From Peribolospora baueri (lineage: Eukaryota; Basidiomycota; Peribolosporomycetes; Peribolosporales; Peribolosporaceae): a stretch of 64,000 nt of DNA. The stretch lies in NCBI GenBank assembly GCA_029717555.1, contig JAMDHS010000003.1, forward strand, positions 372,001 to 436,000. Reading direction: 5' to 3'. The position numbers were made by a program, and so were the translations under genes. The notes beneath the pieces are model-generated. The model had not been told where the DNA came from. It saw only the letters and a program-made list of their open reading frames with translations, and did not search any database. Position 1 is the first letter of the stretch. Every line of letters starts with the position of its first letter. Below, piece after piece: positions 1-9,847 of the stretch.

Positions 1-52
1 GCGCGATGAGGATGAGGGAGAGAGAGCGTCGTCGGTCGGCAGCTGCGTCTTT

Positions 53-1044
53 CTACGGTTCGGGAACGAAGACGCCGACGAAGCAGTTGTCTATGAGCGA
101 GTCTACGTTGATCCAGGAGTGCGTGAGCACTGCGCGAAAGCGAGCCGTGCGGCGGGAGGAGGAGGAAGAACGACTTGTCAGCACGTTTGCTCTCTCATCC
201 CCGTTGAAACCCCAAGACCGTCGTGGACATACCGGACCGGCTGAGAAGCGAGCGACTCAACTCACTGAACAACCTCGTCCCGTCCCTGCCAGCGACTCGC
301 ATCAGCTCCTTCACACCGCCAGGGTGGAACTTTAGGTAGGGCGCAATGTTGTACACCTTGCCGTGGATGGCCGTCCAGGCGTCCTCTTCCAATTTGTGCT
401 TTGCCAGGTCGGAAGGAGTGATTCGGAGGGGGGTGGTTATGCCGCCCTGAGGTTGAATTAGGGGGTGGGGTGAGCGATGAGAGACGAAGCGAGTTGGAGG
501 GACGGTCGGGAAGAAGGAGAGTGGCGCTGTATGTACGCACCCTCAAATCCGTTCCGGAGCTCTTCAGCCTCGCCCAATCTAGCGGACTGCAACCGGGCTC
601 CAGCGCCACCTTTTGCCTCGCCTTTTTTGGCTTGGCTTGCGTCGAGAGCGGAACTCCCAGATACGCGGAGGAAGATTTGGTCCGGGGGGCAGATAGCAGG
701 CCCGATGACGGCGACAGAGAGGAGGACGAAGCTGGCGGCGGCGGCGGGCGCATGGCGGAGGCGGGTTCGGACCAAGGGCGAGAGGAGGCAGATGCGGAGG
801 CGGAGGCGGGGGTCGTGGAAGTGGAAGTGGAAGTGGAAGTGGGGGAGGCGAGTTGAAGGTTGAGCGTGGCCGCGAGACTGCTCGCCGTCACTGCCGCCGG
901 CCTTGCCGCCGCTGATGGCTTTGATCGCTGAGCGCTGTCCGGCGCTGGAAAAGCTGGCGGAGTGTCGTCATGATCGTCAGTGGGTGTGTCTGGAGGGCTT
1001 TGCTGTGGGGAGGGAGAAGAGATTGAGGTGGAAGGGGGAGACAT
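53..1044 (-). CDS. Cytochrome b5-domain heme protein with long disordered N-terminus
   Basis: Three exons, 1044-541, 446-266 and 129-53, join in frame to give 253 residues. Residues 1-168 are Ser/Pro/Ala-rich and look disordered. A cytochrome b5 heme-binding domain fills residues 177-253. Its two axial heme ligands are visible: His209 in the HPGG motif and His232 in THSWIN, 23 residues apart, close to the usual spacing. The domain ends with FVGVFVPEP, as in fungal IRC21-like and NCB5OR-type b5 domains. No flavin or NADH reductase domain and no membrane anchor follow, so this is probably a soluble electron carrier. IRC21-like is the best guess, but the partner is unknown. ATG1044 is chosen because it opens the Ser/Pro region; an upstream in-frame extension to 1176 is possible. 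It diverges from the kinase at 1467. Confidence 0.85.
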
Positions 1045-1466
1045 GGTACGGCCAAGAGCGAGGTGGAGGTGAGCAAGACGAACGAACGGAACGGCGCCTT
1101 CCTTCGTCTTTCGTCGCCGACGTTCGTGATCGGCGGCCAGCGCGGACCCGCAGCTGATCACTGCGACGAAGTGCAAGACCAGCCTAGCCAGACGTCGACG
1201 ACGTCAGCCACTTGAGCTACGACCACGATCATCGTCTGCTTGCCTACTTGCTCGCCTGCCTCCGTCTGTCCCCCACTCGACCGCCCCTCTGCCGCCGCCG
1301 CTGCCTTTGCTTATCCACGTCGCAACCAGCGTCCCTCGCACCGAACACTAACGTCCACCACCTTCGCGTTCGACAACACACATCCGCGACTCCTACTCTA
1401 CGCCCCTGTGCGTAGGTACGTCCATACACCTGGCCGCCGGCGGTCCGGACTCCGACCCTTCCAGCC
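1045..1466. promoter_or_regulatory. Divergent promoter between b5 gene and CaMK
   Basis: This 422-bp gap separates two divergent start codons. The right half (about 1240-1465) is pyrimidine-rich on the + strand, as expected for the leader of the kinase. No clear TATA box and no further gene are seen. Confidence 0.5.
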
Positions 1467-3961
1467 ATGTCGCCCTTTCACGGACTCCACCATGCCTTTC
1501 ACAAGTGGTTCAAGGAGGTGAGCCGCCGCTCCGCCCGTCTTTTTCCACCTCCCTCCCCTTTCGCCTTTCCAATCGGCTCCAGCGCATACCTGGCTCGTCT
1601 GACCGTCGACCCGTCCCGAACATCCCACTGTCGTTTCCTCCACCCCTTCTTCAGACCGATGACACGGGTCTCCCCGCCCTGCCGCACAAACTGGCCCACA
1701 AATACCGCGTGTTGGAGGCCACGCTCGGCCAGGGCTCCTTCGCGGTGGTCAAGCCGGTGGTCTTGAAAGAGACGGGCGAGGAGAGGGCGCTCAAGGTGAT
1801 CGCTAAAAAGCCTCTCAAGGAGAGCAATGAGAAGATGCTCAAGGAGGAGATACGCATCCTCGAGAGAGTTCACCATCCGAACGTCATTAGGATGTACGAC
1901 GTCGGAGAGACCAAGGAGGCTGGTGAGCGCTGTCGCCTTGCTTCCCCCTCCGCACTCGTTCTCATCCCGTACTTTCCCTCTACAGTGTTCATCATAACTG
2001 ATATCTGCAGAGGAGGCGAGCTCTTTGACCGCCTGGTCGAGAAGACGCACTACAACGAGATCGACGCCCGACGGATCATGCGGCAAATCTTCAGTGGCGT
2101 CGACTATTTGCATCGACAGGGGATCATCCATAGGGACCTGAAGGTGAGCCTTTTGGAGCTTCGAGGTTGGGACGGCGGAAGGAGAGGATGGGGTCGGACG
2201 AGGGAGTCCCACGGTCCCTCTAGAGCGTCGGTCATCACGAACACCTCCCTCCTCCCTTTTTCTTCTTCCTCCCGCTTTTCCTCCCTCGCCCCTTTCCGCC
2301 ATTCTCACAGCCTGAGAACATTCTTCTCCGACACGAGTCGGACGACTCTGAGATTGTCATCTCCGACTTTGGCCTCTCCAGGATCCTCCCCGACGACGGG
2401 CTTTTGAGCACCGCTTGCGGAAGTCCTCAGTATGGTGAGCTTTGTCCTTTGGACTGGCGTAGAGCGTAGAGGGCCGTGACATCGAGGCTAAGGTGGAGGG
2501 TGGAGCGGAGCGATGACTGACGTCATGTTTCATGTTTCTCCGATCCCGCTGCCTTCCCTTCCTTTTCCCTCCGCTCTTCCCCCTTCCAGTCTCCCCCGAA
2601 GTGCTCCTTGGACACGGCTACGGCCCGGCCGTGGACACGTGGTCCGCCGGCGTGATCGCGTACTGCTTGCTGGGCGGATAGTGAGTTCCCGACGCTGGGC
2701 TGAACGATGGGTGGTTCGGTCCGTACTGCGTGTCGGCCGTCCAAGGCGCTAATTTGAATCGACGGCTCGGTTTCCTACTCGGCGTCAGCTCCCCCTTCTA
2801 GTGAGTCTTTCCTTTCATCACTCCTTCGGCTTCGCCCTTCCGTCGCCCTCATCTATTTTTTCTCGCCCTTTCCTTGCAGCGGAGAAGACCAGCCGACACT
2901 ATTCCAGAACATCGTGGATATGAAATACGAATTTGAGGAAGAGGTGCGTGTCGCGGGCCCGTGGCATGCGTCGGTTCAGGACGTGGAAAAGCATGTCACC
3001 TCATGTCTTGCCTCCCTTCCTTTCCCACGCGTGCAGTACTGGTCGGACATCTCTGAGGAGGCCAAGGGTGTGTTTTTTCTTCCCTCCTCATTCGTCCCGT
3101 GTCGAAGAAGGAGACGGAGACGTGGGCCGCGGCCGTGCACAGTCTTCCCGAGTCCGCAAATCGGATCTTTTCGACGCTAACGAATGCCTCCCCTTGCGCC
3201 TCCCCTCCTGTCTCCCTTTTGCAACAGACTTCATCTCCCGCTGCCTCTCCCCGGCCAACGTGCGCATGTCGCCCGAGGAAGCGCTGAACCACCCTTGGCT
3301 GCACGAAGAGAAGGTGCACTCTCCGGACGCCCCAAAGGGCACCTCGCTGACGGGGGCGAGGATGGAGAGGATGAAGGGCGGCAAAGAAAAGTTGAAGGGT
3401 ACGGTCGATGTCGTCGAGGTGAGTGGGGGTTCAGCAGGGAACTTGGTGGGGGCGGATCGTTCTTGGCTCGGCTTGGCTCGTCTGCTCTGCTTTTCGCTGC
3501 TCTACGTCGGTTCGGTGCTGATGCGGTACGATCCCCGTCTTCGCCTCCCTTCTCGTCCCCATCAGTCCATCCACTACCTCCAACGCCTCGCGTCCCTCCG
3601 AGCACGCCATGGCGCCCAACCGGAACGACTGAAGCGTCTCAAAGCGCTTGCGGTCATGCTAGGCCGCGGCGGGGCGCCTGTGCCCGCAGCGGATGGGCAG
3701 CCGACGCTTGTGCCCCCGGGATGGGAGAAGGACGGCGACGAGGCGAAGGTGGAACATCGGGAAGGAGAGAATGGGGGCGAGGAGGCCGCGGAGGGGGAGA
3801 AGGAGAAGGAGAAACTGGGCGTTGCGATGCCTGGAGGGGCGGCGGTCAGTACGGAGACCATCATGGCTGGCCTTGGCCATCTCAAGGTCAGCGACGAGAA
3901 GGATGCGGGCGTCGAGGGGGAGCAGCGAGACGGCGAGCATACATCGCGTGTGTCAGCTTGA
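1467..3961 (+). CDS. Ca2+/calmodulin-dependent-type Ser/Thr protein kinase (CAMK group)
   Basis: Ten exons: 1467-1517, 1655-1922, 1986-2143, 2311-2434, 2590-2680, 2789-2800, 2880-2943, 3037-3067, 3228-3418 and 3566-3961. They join in frame to 461 residues. Kinase landmarks are the glycine loop GQGSFAVV (42-49), the ATP lysine Lys64, the catalytic loop HRDLK (155-159), and DFG (178-180) followed by GSPQYVSPEVL in place of the usual APE. A C-terminal helix-like basic stretch encoded after 3566 (SIHYLQRLASLRARHG) lies where CaM kinases carry their autoinhibitory and calmodulin-binding segment, which supports a CMK1/CMK2-type kinase. An acidic Glu-rich tail follows. Exon 6 is only 12 nt and encodes most of YSPFY. 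Assignment to CAMK is firm; calmodulin binding is inferred. Confidence 0.88.
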
Positions 3962-3979
3962 AAGAGGGCGGAGGGCGGC

Positions 3980-4020
3980 TTGGTTTGGTTTGGTTTGCTT
4001 TAGTTTGGTTCGGTTTGATT
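3980..4020. repeat. Degenerate TTTGG-type pentanucleotide repeat
   Basis: Just after the kinase stop codon the + strand reads as imperfect copies of TTGGT/TTTGG for about 40 nt. It probably lies in the 3' untranslated region. No function is evident. Confidence 0.6.
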
Positions 4021-4126
4021 TTACGCACTGCTCTTCTTGTCAGCTTTCGTTCTCGGTCGGTCCGCAAGGACGTTCCTTCCTTCCCGGGCGGCGTGCCGTG
4101 TGCCGCATACACATACCGTAGACGCA

Positions 4127-4132
4127 TATATA
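4127..4132 (+). promoter_or_regulatory. TATA box candidate
   Basis: GCATATATAG lies about 195 nt upstream of ATG4326 and is followed by a strongly pyrimidine-rich stretch (4156-4380), the arrangement of a basidiomycete promoter and leader. It supports a + strand gene here. Confidence 0.4.
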
Positions 4133-4325
4133 GACGATTCACGAGACCCGTTAATGCCGCCTCTTTCACCTCTCCCTCCTCCGTGCCTTTTTCCATCCTT
4201 CTCCCATTTTACCATCTCGCCTCGGACAAGTCTTTCTTTCTTTCCTCCACTACTCTCACCGAGCCGTCGAGCTCTATCCCACGATCCCCACGACCGGCGC
4301 ACCCTCTCCTCTATCTCTCCGTCCC

Positions 4326-4913
4326 ATGTTTACCGTCGTCTTCCTGTACCTCTTTCTCTCTCTACTCCTTCATATGCCTCTTCCGCCGTATTGGATCACC
4401 ACCTCGCCCAAGCCGACGGAGGATCGTGCGTGATGCGATGCGATACGATAGGGACAGACTGGAAGCGAGCAAGTCCCGCTCGAACCATTGACAACGCATC
4501 CACGCTCCGCCTTTTTTTTTTTTTTTTTTTTTTTTTCGTTTTTTTTTTGTTACGCCGCCTAGACTCGGTCCCTGCCGCGCACAGGTCCGTATGGAAGCGT
4601 TGGGGGGAACGAGGACGAGGACGTGCGCATCAAGTCCATCCCTGTCCGGTCCGTCCGCCCACACGTCCCCAGCTCGCGCTCGACCAAAGCCCCCGCCTCG
4701 AAGCTCACCTCCGCTCCGCTCGCGACCTTTTCGACTGTGTTCGGTCTCCGACGGCCGCACTTCTATCCACGTCAACCGTCAGTGACCACCGGGCGAAGGA
4801 AGAAGGAAGCAAAGCCCGATCACCATTTTTTTTTCCCGTTCGTCGCGGCCTTCGTCCCCCGATCGTCCGTCCGCTTGCCAAATCAGGTCGGCGGACCGAG
4901 ACGCGGACGCTGA
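4326..4913 (+). CDS. Possible two-exon gene, hypothetical protein
   Basis: The candidate exons 4326-4425 and 4585-4913 are joined by a GTGCGT...CACAG intron and give 142 residues. The N-terminus is hydrophobic (FTVVFLYLFLSLLL), resembling a signal peptide or anchor. The rest is basic and rich in Ser, Pro and Arg. Supporting points are the TATA-like box, the pyrimidine-rich leader and good splice sites. Against it, no family is recognised, and the intron holds a long poly-T tract that could make a chance acceptor look good. The start may instead be the second Met (MPLPPYW). It lies between the convergent CaMK and COX5 genes. Without it the stretch 3962-5195 holds no gene. Confidence 0.33.
4512..4548. 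repeat. Poly-T tract
   Basis: A run of 25 T, then CG, then 10 T. It could be a polypyrimidine tract of the intron at 4426-4584, or the A-tail of a retroposed sequence on the other strand. No flanking target-site duplication was recognised. Confidence 0.6.
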
Positions 4914-5195
4914 GCGTCTTCCCAACCTTCCCGCAAACCAGCATCGATCCCATCACATCATATCGAATGCGGAAGCGATCGGCTCTTCCCCACAAAAAGA
5001 AAGAGACGAAAGAGGAGCGACGGGACCGCGGATGACTTGCTTTTGGTTGCAGCAATGTACGTACGTGTCGTATTATGCAGACGAGCGAGCGAGCAGGCGA
5101 GCCACAGGCCGCATGGCCGGAAGGAGGGAAGAGGCGGAAAGGGAGTGGGGACGGAGATAAAAAGGAGAGAAGAGAGAAAGACGAGGATGATATGT

Positions 5196-6230
5196 CTAAG
5201 CGTTGAAACCCGAGCCCTTGTAGCCTTCCGAGGCAATGCCTATTGTGAGGGGGGAGATGGAGAAACGAGTGAGTGCACGTCGTCCGTGAAATTATCGAGC
5301 AAGACTCCAAGGCCAGCGTCGTCCGGATCGCACTAGACGACTCCAACGGCGATCGCCGTCCGCTGCCAACCACTTGGCTGAGGGGATCGGGTTGGAAAAC
5401 GAGGGATGGCTCACCGCTGATGGGGTCCATCTTCTGCTCCCGGGCCATCTCGTTGGAGGCCTCCTGCCACTCGGAAGTCATCGTCTTGGGCTTCTCCTGA
5501 GCTGTGACATGGGAAGAGAAGAAGAGAATCAAAACGACTATTCGACGTGACGGTGCCAGACAGAAGCAAATCGGTCGCAAGGGCGAATGCCGACTGCCCT
5601 GCACGACCGATAAGGGCGAGGAAAGATGGAAGGCGGCCAAAATACACACCGAAGCTCCTGATGGTGAGGAAGAGCGCGGCGGTAGTGGCGAGGCAGGCTG
5701 CGACGCCGAAAGCCGTCTTCACGCCGGTGCCCGGACCGACGTGGGGCGCACGAGGACCGTGGGGTCCGAAGGAGACAAAATAAGCTAGGGAGACGAGGGT
5801 ATGGAAATGCGCCTAGATCAGTCAAGCCCTCCATGCAAGGAACTTTGCCAATAGACATGAATTGGAGTTGACGGCGGAGCCCATCCTTGCGGGCTGTCGA
5901 AAAGTTGGTGGAAAGGGAGAGAGAGAACTCACCAGCCCTCTTCTCCTCGGAGGAGAGCTCCTTCCAGTCCTTCTTCTGAAGCTCTTCGAGGGTCTTGAAA
6001 ACGTTGTACTGCTCCTCGGTGGAAAGGTTCTTCCACTGCGCCTCGATGTTGCTGATCAGATGTCTCGTCTCAGCAGGCGAGGCTGTGGGTGAGGAGGAAG
6101 GGGCGGAAGACGGAGGTGCGGCGGCGGCGGTGGAGGCGAGGCGCACCGAGGGAACGGCGAAGGCGCGGGCGCTCGTCGCGGGGATAGCGCGCGGCAGTGC
6201 AGTGCGAAGGGCGGCCGCGCGGACGAACAT
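5196..6230 (-). CDS. COX5: Cytochrome c oxidase subunit IV (yeast COX5 type), mitochondrial
   Basis: Four exons, 6230-5933, 5784-5650, 5501-5415 and 5239-5196, join in frame to 187 residues. The first roughly 45 residues are Arg/Ala/Ser-rich with no acidic residues, as in a mitochondrial presequence. Family landmarks are the WKNLSTEEQYNVFKTLEELQ-type helix, KDWKELSSEEKRAAYFVSFGPHGPRAP split across exons 1 and 2, one transmembrane helix around residues 121-143, and the C-terminal EGYKGSG. It is a nuclear-encoded inner-membrane subunit of respiratory complex IV, next to the catalytic core, where subunit IV isoforms tune turnover. A CACGTG box lies about 260 bp upstream at 6490-6495. It diverges from the secreted-protein gene at 6930. 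Confidence 0.93.
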
Positions 6231-6929
6231 GGTGGAGGAGTGTGGATGAGTAGGAGAGCACAGACAACGGGCGGTCGGTGTTGTGGAAGAGGAAGATCGG
6301 ATGGAGGGCGGGACGATGATGATGAGGTGAGGTTAGAAGATGCGGCCGGCTTGGGATCGCCGGCCGGACGGAAGGGCAAGAGGGAGGCGGGAAGGTGAGC
6401 GGTTAAGCCGTGGGAACTTGCAACCCTACTCTCTTTCCGATCCACGCCGGCGGTCCAATAAGCGCGCGATTATTGCCGCGGCGGCGGGGCACGTGATCGG
6501 TGTCCAGCGCGCTCAGATCACTTCGACCGTCCTTGAGGACCTGCACCACCGGTCGAAGCCGTTCGACACCTGAGCGAGGAGGCCCGTGCGAGTTGCTCAT
6601 GCTTGGCTCCTTCCTTCCGAAGCAAGCGCGTCGTGTCGCGTCACGTCGAGATGGACGCCAATGAGCTCATTTTTCTTTAACATGGGAGGGTGGGGAGCCA
6701 TACTCCCTGCTCTCCTTAATCCACCTCCACCACCTTCGCCGCTTTAGTAACCCTTACCCCACGCTCTTTTCGGATACCTTTCTCTCATCTTGACCTCTTT
6801 GCATTCTCTTTTACCGCCCTTTTGGTTGCGCTGAATACGCTCTTCTACACCCTCCCCCCCTATTTCACCTTGTCTACCTTCCCATCTCCTTCCTTTAGAC
6901 ACTCTTCGATCTAAGGTCTCTTTGTCGAT
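6231..6929. promoter_or_regulatory. Divergent promoter between COX5 and the secreted repeat protein
   Basis: About 700 bp with no gene. It contains CACGTGATC at 6490-6498, a bHLH (Cbf1-like) type site, nearer to COX5. From about 6700 to 6900 the + strand is pyrimidine-rich, the likely leader of the gene at 6930. Confidence 0.5.
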
Positions 6930-8987
6930 ATGAAGTCGAAGGTGAGGAGGTTAAGGCCTTCTCGTCTTTCGATGTATACCTTGGGGCGAGTCTAGCGCAA
7001 CGCAACGCTGACCAGCTTCTGCGCTCCTCCGACATGTCTAGGCTTTCGTCCTCGTCCTCGCCCTGGTCGTGTTCGCCTTCCAGTCGGCATCTGGCATAAT
7101 CGGCGCGGACGGGCGCTCGCTCGTCGGCCGTCGTACCAAAGACTTGAGCCTTTTTCCGGAACTTCCTGTTTCGGATGAACAGACCGCGTCGTTCGACCTC
7201 ACCAAGGGAAGCGCGGACGCAGGCGGAGACCGTCTTGGTGGCGTTGTGGACGTCCCTGGTTTTGGCCCCACTCGGATGATCAAGGCGGTCAAGCAGAAAA
7301 CTGGCTTCAGCACCGGACCGAAGGGACCGTTGCTGAAAGGATCGTACACTGGCGAGCCCCAAGAGCATTTACCAAACTCTGGTTACGCCAGCGGAGGCTT
7401 CGCACACATCTCTCCTCCACCTCCTCGCGGAGTCCAGGCGATGCGCAACGAGGACGGTTTGGGGGGCCCAATTCGCCGCGTTTACGGAGTGTACGATGGC
7501 ACTGCTACCAATCAGCATCCCCATCCGACCGCATATATTCTGTCCGCACCTCGCTCCGACCGCAACCCTTCGTCTCTGGAGGAAGACGTGGCAGACAGGG
7601 ACTTGATGATACTGCCCCATTCCGAGTCGGGTATCCACCGACTGTCACCTCCTCCCCGTCCTGTGCAGTCGATCGTCAATGAAGATGGCTTCGCCGACTC
7701 GTTACACCACGTTGCGGGGAGCTACGATGGGTTCGCCCTGGCAGTCCCACCTCGGTCCGTCAAACAAGCTCCACCTTCCATTGCAGCCCCAGTCTCTCCT
7801 CCTCTCGAGGACCCGCTTCATCCCTCCGATCAAATTCCTCTCGCGCTCGAAGAGCCCGAGCCGAGAACGGTTGGGGAAGCGGACGCCGCGGCGGCTCGTC
7901 AGATGGCCGAGCGCAGTCCTGGTTCTCGTGATGCCAACTGGCAGACGTCTCCCACAGCACCCCTCGACGAGGTGTTCGAGGACACCAAGGGCATCCTCAC
8001 CTCCACCGCGCCCAATTTTGCCACTGCAGCGATCCCTGACGACGCTTTTCACGCCGACGAGGATGGCACTGATAGCAACAAGGTCTTCGTCCCTTCGCCT
8101 CCAGCGCTAGGCAAAACCGTTGTCCGCCCGCCCGCGTTGCGTCCAGTCGACCCATACTCAGCTCTGCAACCGCAGGAGCACGGGCAGGAAGGGCAGACAT
8201 CCATCATCAAGCAGCACTGGGAGGATCCTTGGACCGGCTCGTCAGATGACAGCAGGGTCGAGATGCGCAAGAGGGAGAACGAGATATTTGTTGCCCCTAC
8301 ATCTGAGATTGTCGGAACGGGACCGGAGGCGTACGTCGGCACCGCCACTGGACATGACTCCAGAGATGCGTCTGTGTGGACACAGATCCAGCCCCAGCCA
8401 GAGCCTCGTCAACTCGCCACAGGGCCTATCAGTCTCGTCGCTCCAGCAGTTCAAACCATCGATGCGGCTGAGAAGCTTGCTAATAGCGGTACCCTTCCCA
8501 TCCCTGGACTCCAGGCTCGCGACGATACGCCGCCTGCACCCCTTGTAGCTGAACCGTACGATCTCGTCGTTACGCTCAGTCCCGACGAATATCTGGTTCG
8601 CCCGTCTGGTGGTGTGGACGATCAAGGCGGATTTGGAGTGCAGAGACAGCTATTTCAGCACCCGGATTCGACGCTGGACCTGCGCCAGGTCAAGGGCGTT
8701 TTGGACGGGATTGAACCCGAGTCCATTACGGATATTGTGAAGGAGGCGACGGGCGCTGCTGTGGATGATCAAGGGTGAGTTCCGCTCTCGCTCTGGATTG
8801 CCTGCGCTGTATCCATCGTCTTGCACCGATAAAACTCTCTAGCAGCGCTCTCACTCCCCCAACGCTCACTTTCAGGGCTCTTCTTCCCCTTCCATCGATG
8901 CAAAGCAGCGGAAAGTGGCGTATAGGCGACGGAGACATCCTTTCTTTCGATATGGGCAAGGACCTCGACGGGCGTTTGGACTTTTAG
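6930..8987 (+). CDS. Secreted repeat protein of unknown function
   Basis: Three exons, 6930-6941, 7042-8774 and 8876-8987, give 618 residues. The first exon encodes only MKSK; splicing joins it to AFVLVLALVVFAFQSASG, making a textbook signal peptide cleaved near residue 22. There is no transmembrane segment afterwards and almost no Cys. Imperfect repeats of about 32 residues are visible. Copies start at residues 126 and 203 with the pattern SPPP-R-V-Q-x3-NEDG...V-x-G-x-YDG. A more diverged copy at about 80-108 ends GSYTG, and a weak one near the C-terminus ends VKGVLDG. The remainder is acidic and Pro-rich. I do not recognise the family. An extracellular or cell-wall role is inferred only from the signal peptide. 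Splice choices rest on frame closure and the resulting signal peptide. Confidence 0.7.
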
Positions 8988-9039
8988 GCAAGATTAGGTA
9001 GATAGCAGGACCGGCGTGCCGTCACCGTGTGATTTGCGA

Positions 9040-9093
9040 CTCCCACCGGCCAAAGGCCGGGAGCTTCCACAAATGTCAACGTACTTTTGACAT
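9040..9093. repeat. Two adjacent inverted repeats after the secreted-protein gene
   Basis: CCGGCC (9046-9051) pairs with GGCCGG (9055-9060) across an AAA loop, flanked by CTC/GAG. ATGTCAA (9073-9079) pairs with TTGACAT (9087-9093). They start about 50 nt after the stop codon, so they may fold in the 3' untranslated region. Confidence 0.5.
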
Positions 9094-9285
9094 TATTGTT
9101 TTGGGATTTGAAATGCTCTCTCACACTTTTTGAAAGCGTTGCTACAAAATTTTGAAAATTTGAGAATCTAAAGACGCAAGTTTGGCTTCTTATTATTACT
9201 AACTAGAGGCGTACAGCCATTATCCAGCAGATGGTAGCTTCGCGCCATTGCCCGATCGGACAGGCGCAAATACCAATTATCTCAA

Positions 9286-9552
9286 TCAACGGTTCCTCTT
9301 GTACTTAGTTGAATTGCTATTACGACGACCCTCCATCAGTAGGGTAAAACTAACCTGGGCCTGCCCAGCAGCTTCGGGCGATGTCGAGGGCGAGGAGGAC
9401 GCCCACAAGCTCCGCCCTGTAGACCTCCGTCCGCCACCGTCACATCCACCCAGTGAACACGGACTCGCGTAGTCACGAATGTTGCCGCAGTAGCTAAGTG
9501 CTGGTCGTCGCTCGAGCAATCGGCCGTTCTGCTCGTGCACCACCATCACCAT
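9286..9552 (-). mobile_element. Fossil fragment of a non-LTR retrotransposon (RNase H-like piece)
   Basis: One - strand reading frame (about 9440-9350) gives VYRAELVGVLLALDIARS, which matches the first helix region of the RNase H domain found in fungal Tad-type LINEs (pattern YxAEL-x-G-x-LLAL). The frame is closed by stop codons on both sides and the flanking pieces continue in other frames, so this is a decayed scrap of roughly 100-250 nt with no reverse transcriptase left. The AT-rich DNA at lower coordinates would lie on its 3' side. The match is short, so confidence is low. Confidence 0.35.
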
Positions 9553-9847
9553 CTACGTCTAGAGGCGAGGCGAAAGGTTGAGCGTCCACTCAGCGGTCAC
9601 GGACAATTGGACGGGATCCCGGCGGTGTCGTAGAGAAGCCGAGGGCTGCACTTTTGCGCGTCGGCGCTCGTCCGCGCAAAGGCACGCCAGCCATAAGCAA
9701 GCCAAGTGAGCAAAGGAAGACGGACAGGCGCCCTACTGGGATCGCTGTATCTCCATCGACCTCCTTATCCTTGCCTGCGTGCCATCGGGCCATCCCTCCA
9801 ATCACCCGCACGTCCTTCCGTCTCGAAGTATTAGAGCGAGCGTCGCC

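Larger units (their letters stand above)
8988..9847. other. Intergenic stretch with LINE fossil and AT-rich segment
   Basis: No intact gene is seen. 9065-9240 is AT-rich compared with its surroundings, 9286-9552 carries an RNase H-like retroelement fragment on the - strand, and 9590-9840 is probably the promoter of the NTF2-like gene. Confidence 0.5.

Noticed and set aside
262-1176. Long - strand open frame of 304 codons as one gene
   Set aside because: Only its first part is coding. It is spliced at 540 to reach the cytochrome b5 exons, and the end of the open frame is intron and antisense sequence.
4460-4490. tRNA-like B-box (GGTTCGA) on the - strand
   Set aside because: The sequence after GGTTCGA does not fit the B-box and no acceptor or anticodon stems could be drawn. 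Scanning the other gaps by eye also gave no tRNA.
3184-4491. 435-codon + strand open frame over the kinase end
   Set aside because: It is a shadow of the kinase exons in another frame and continues into low-complexity sequence, with no motif.
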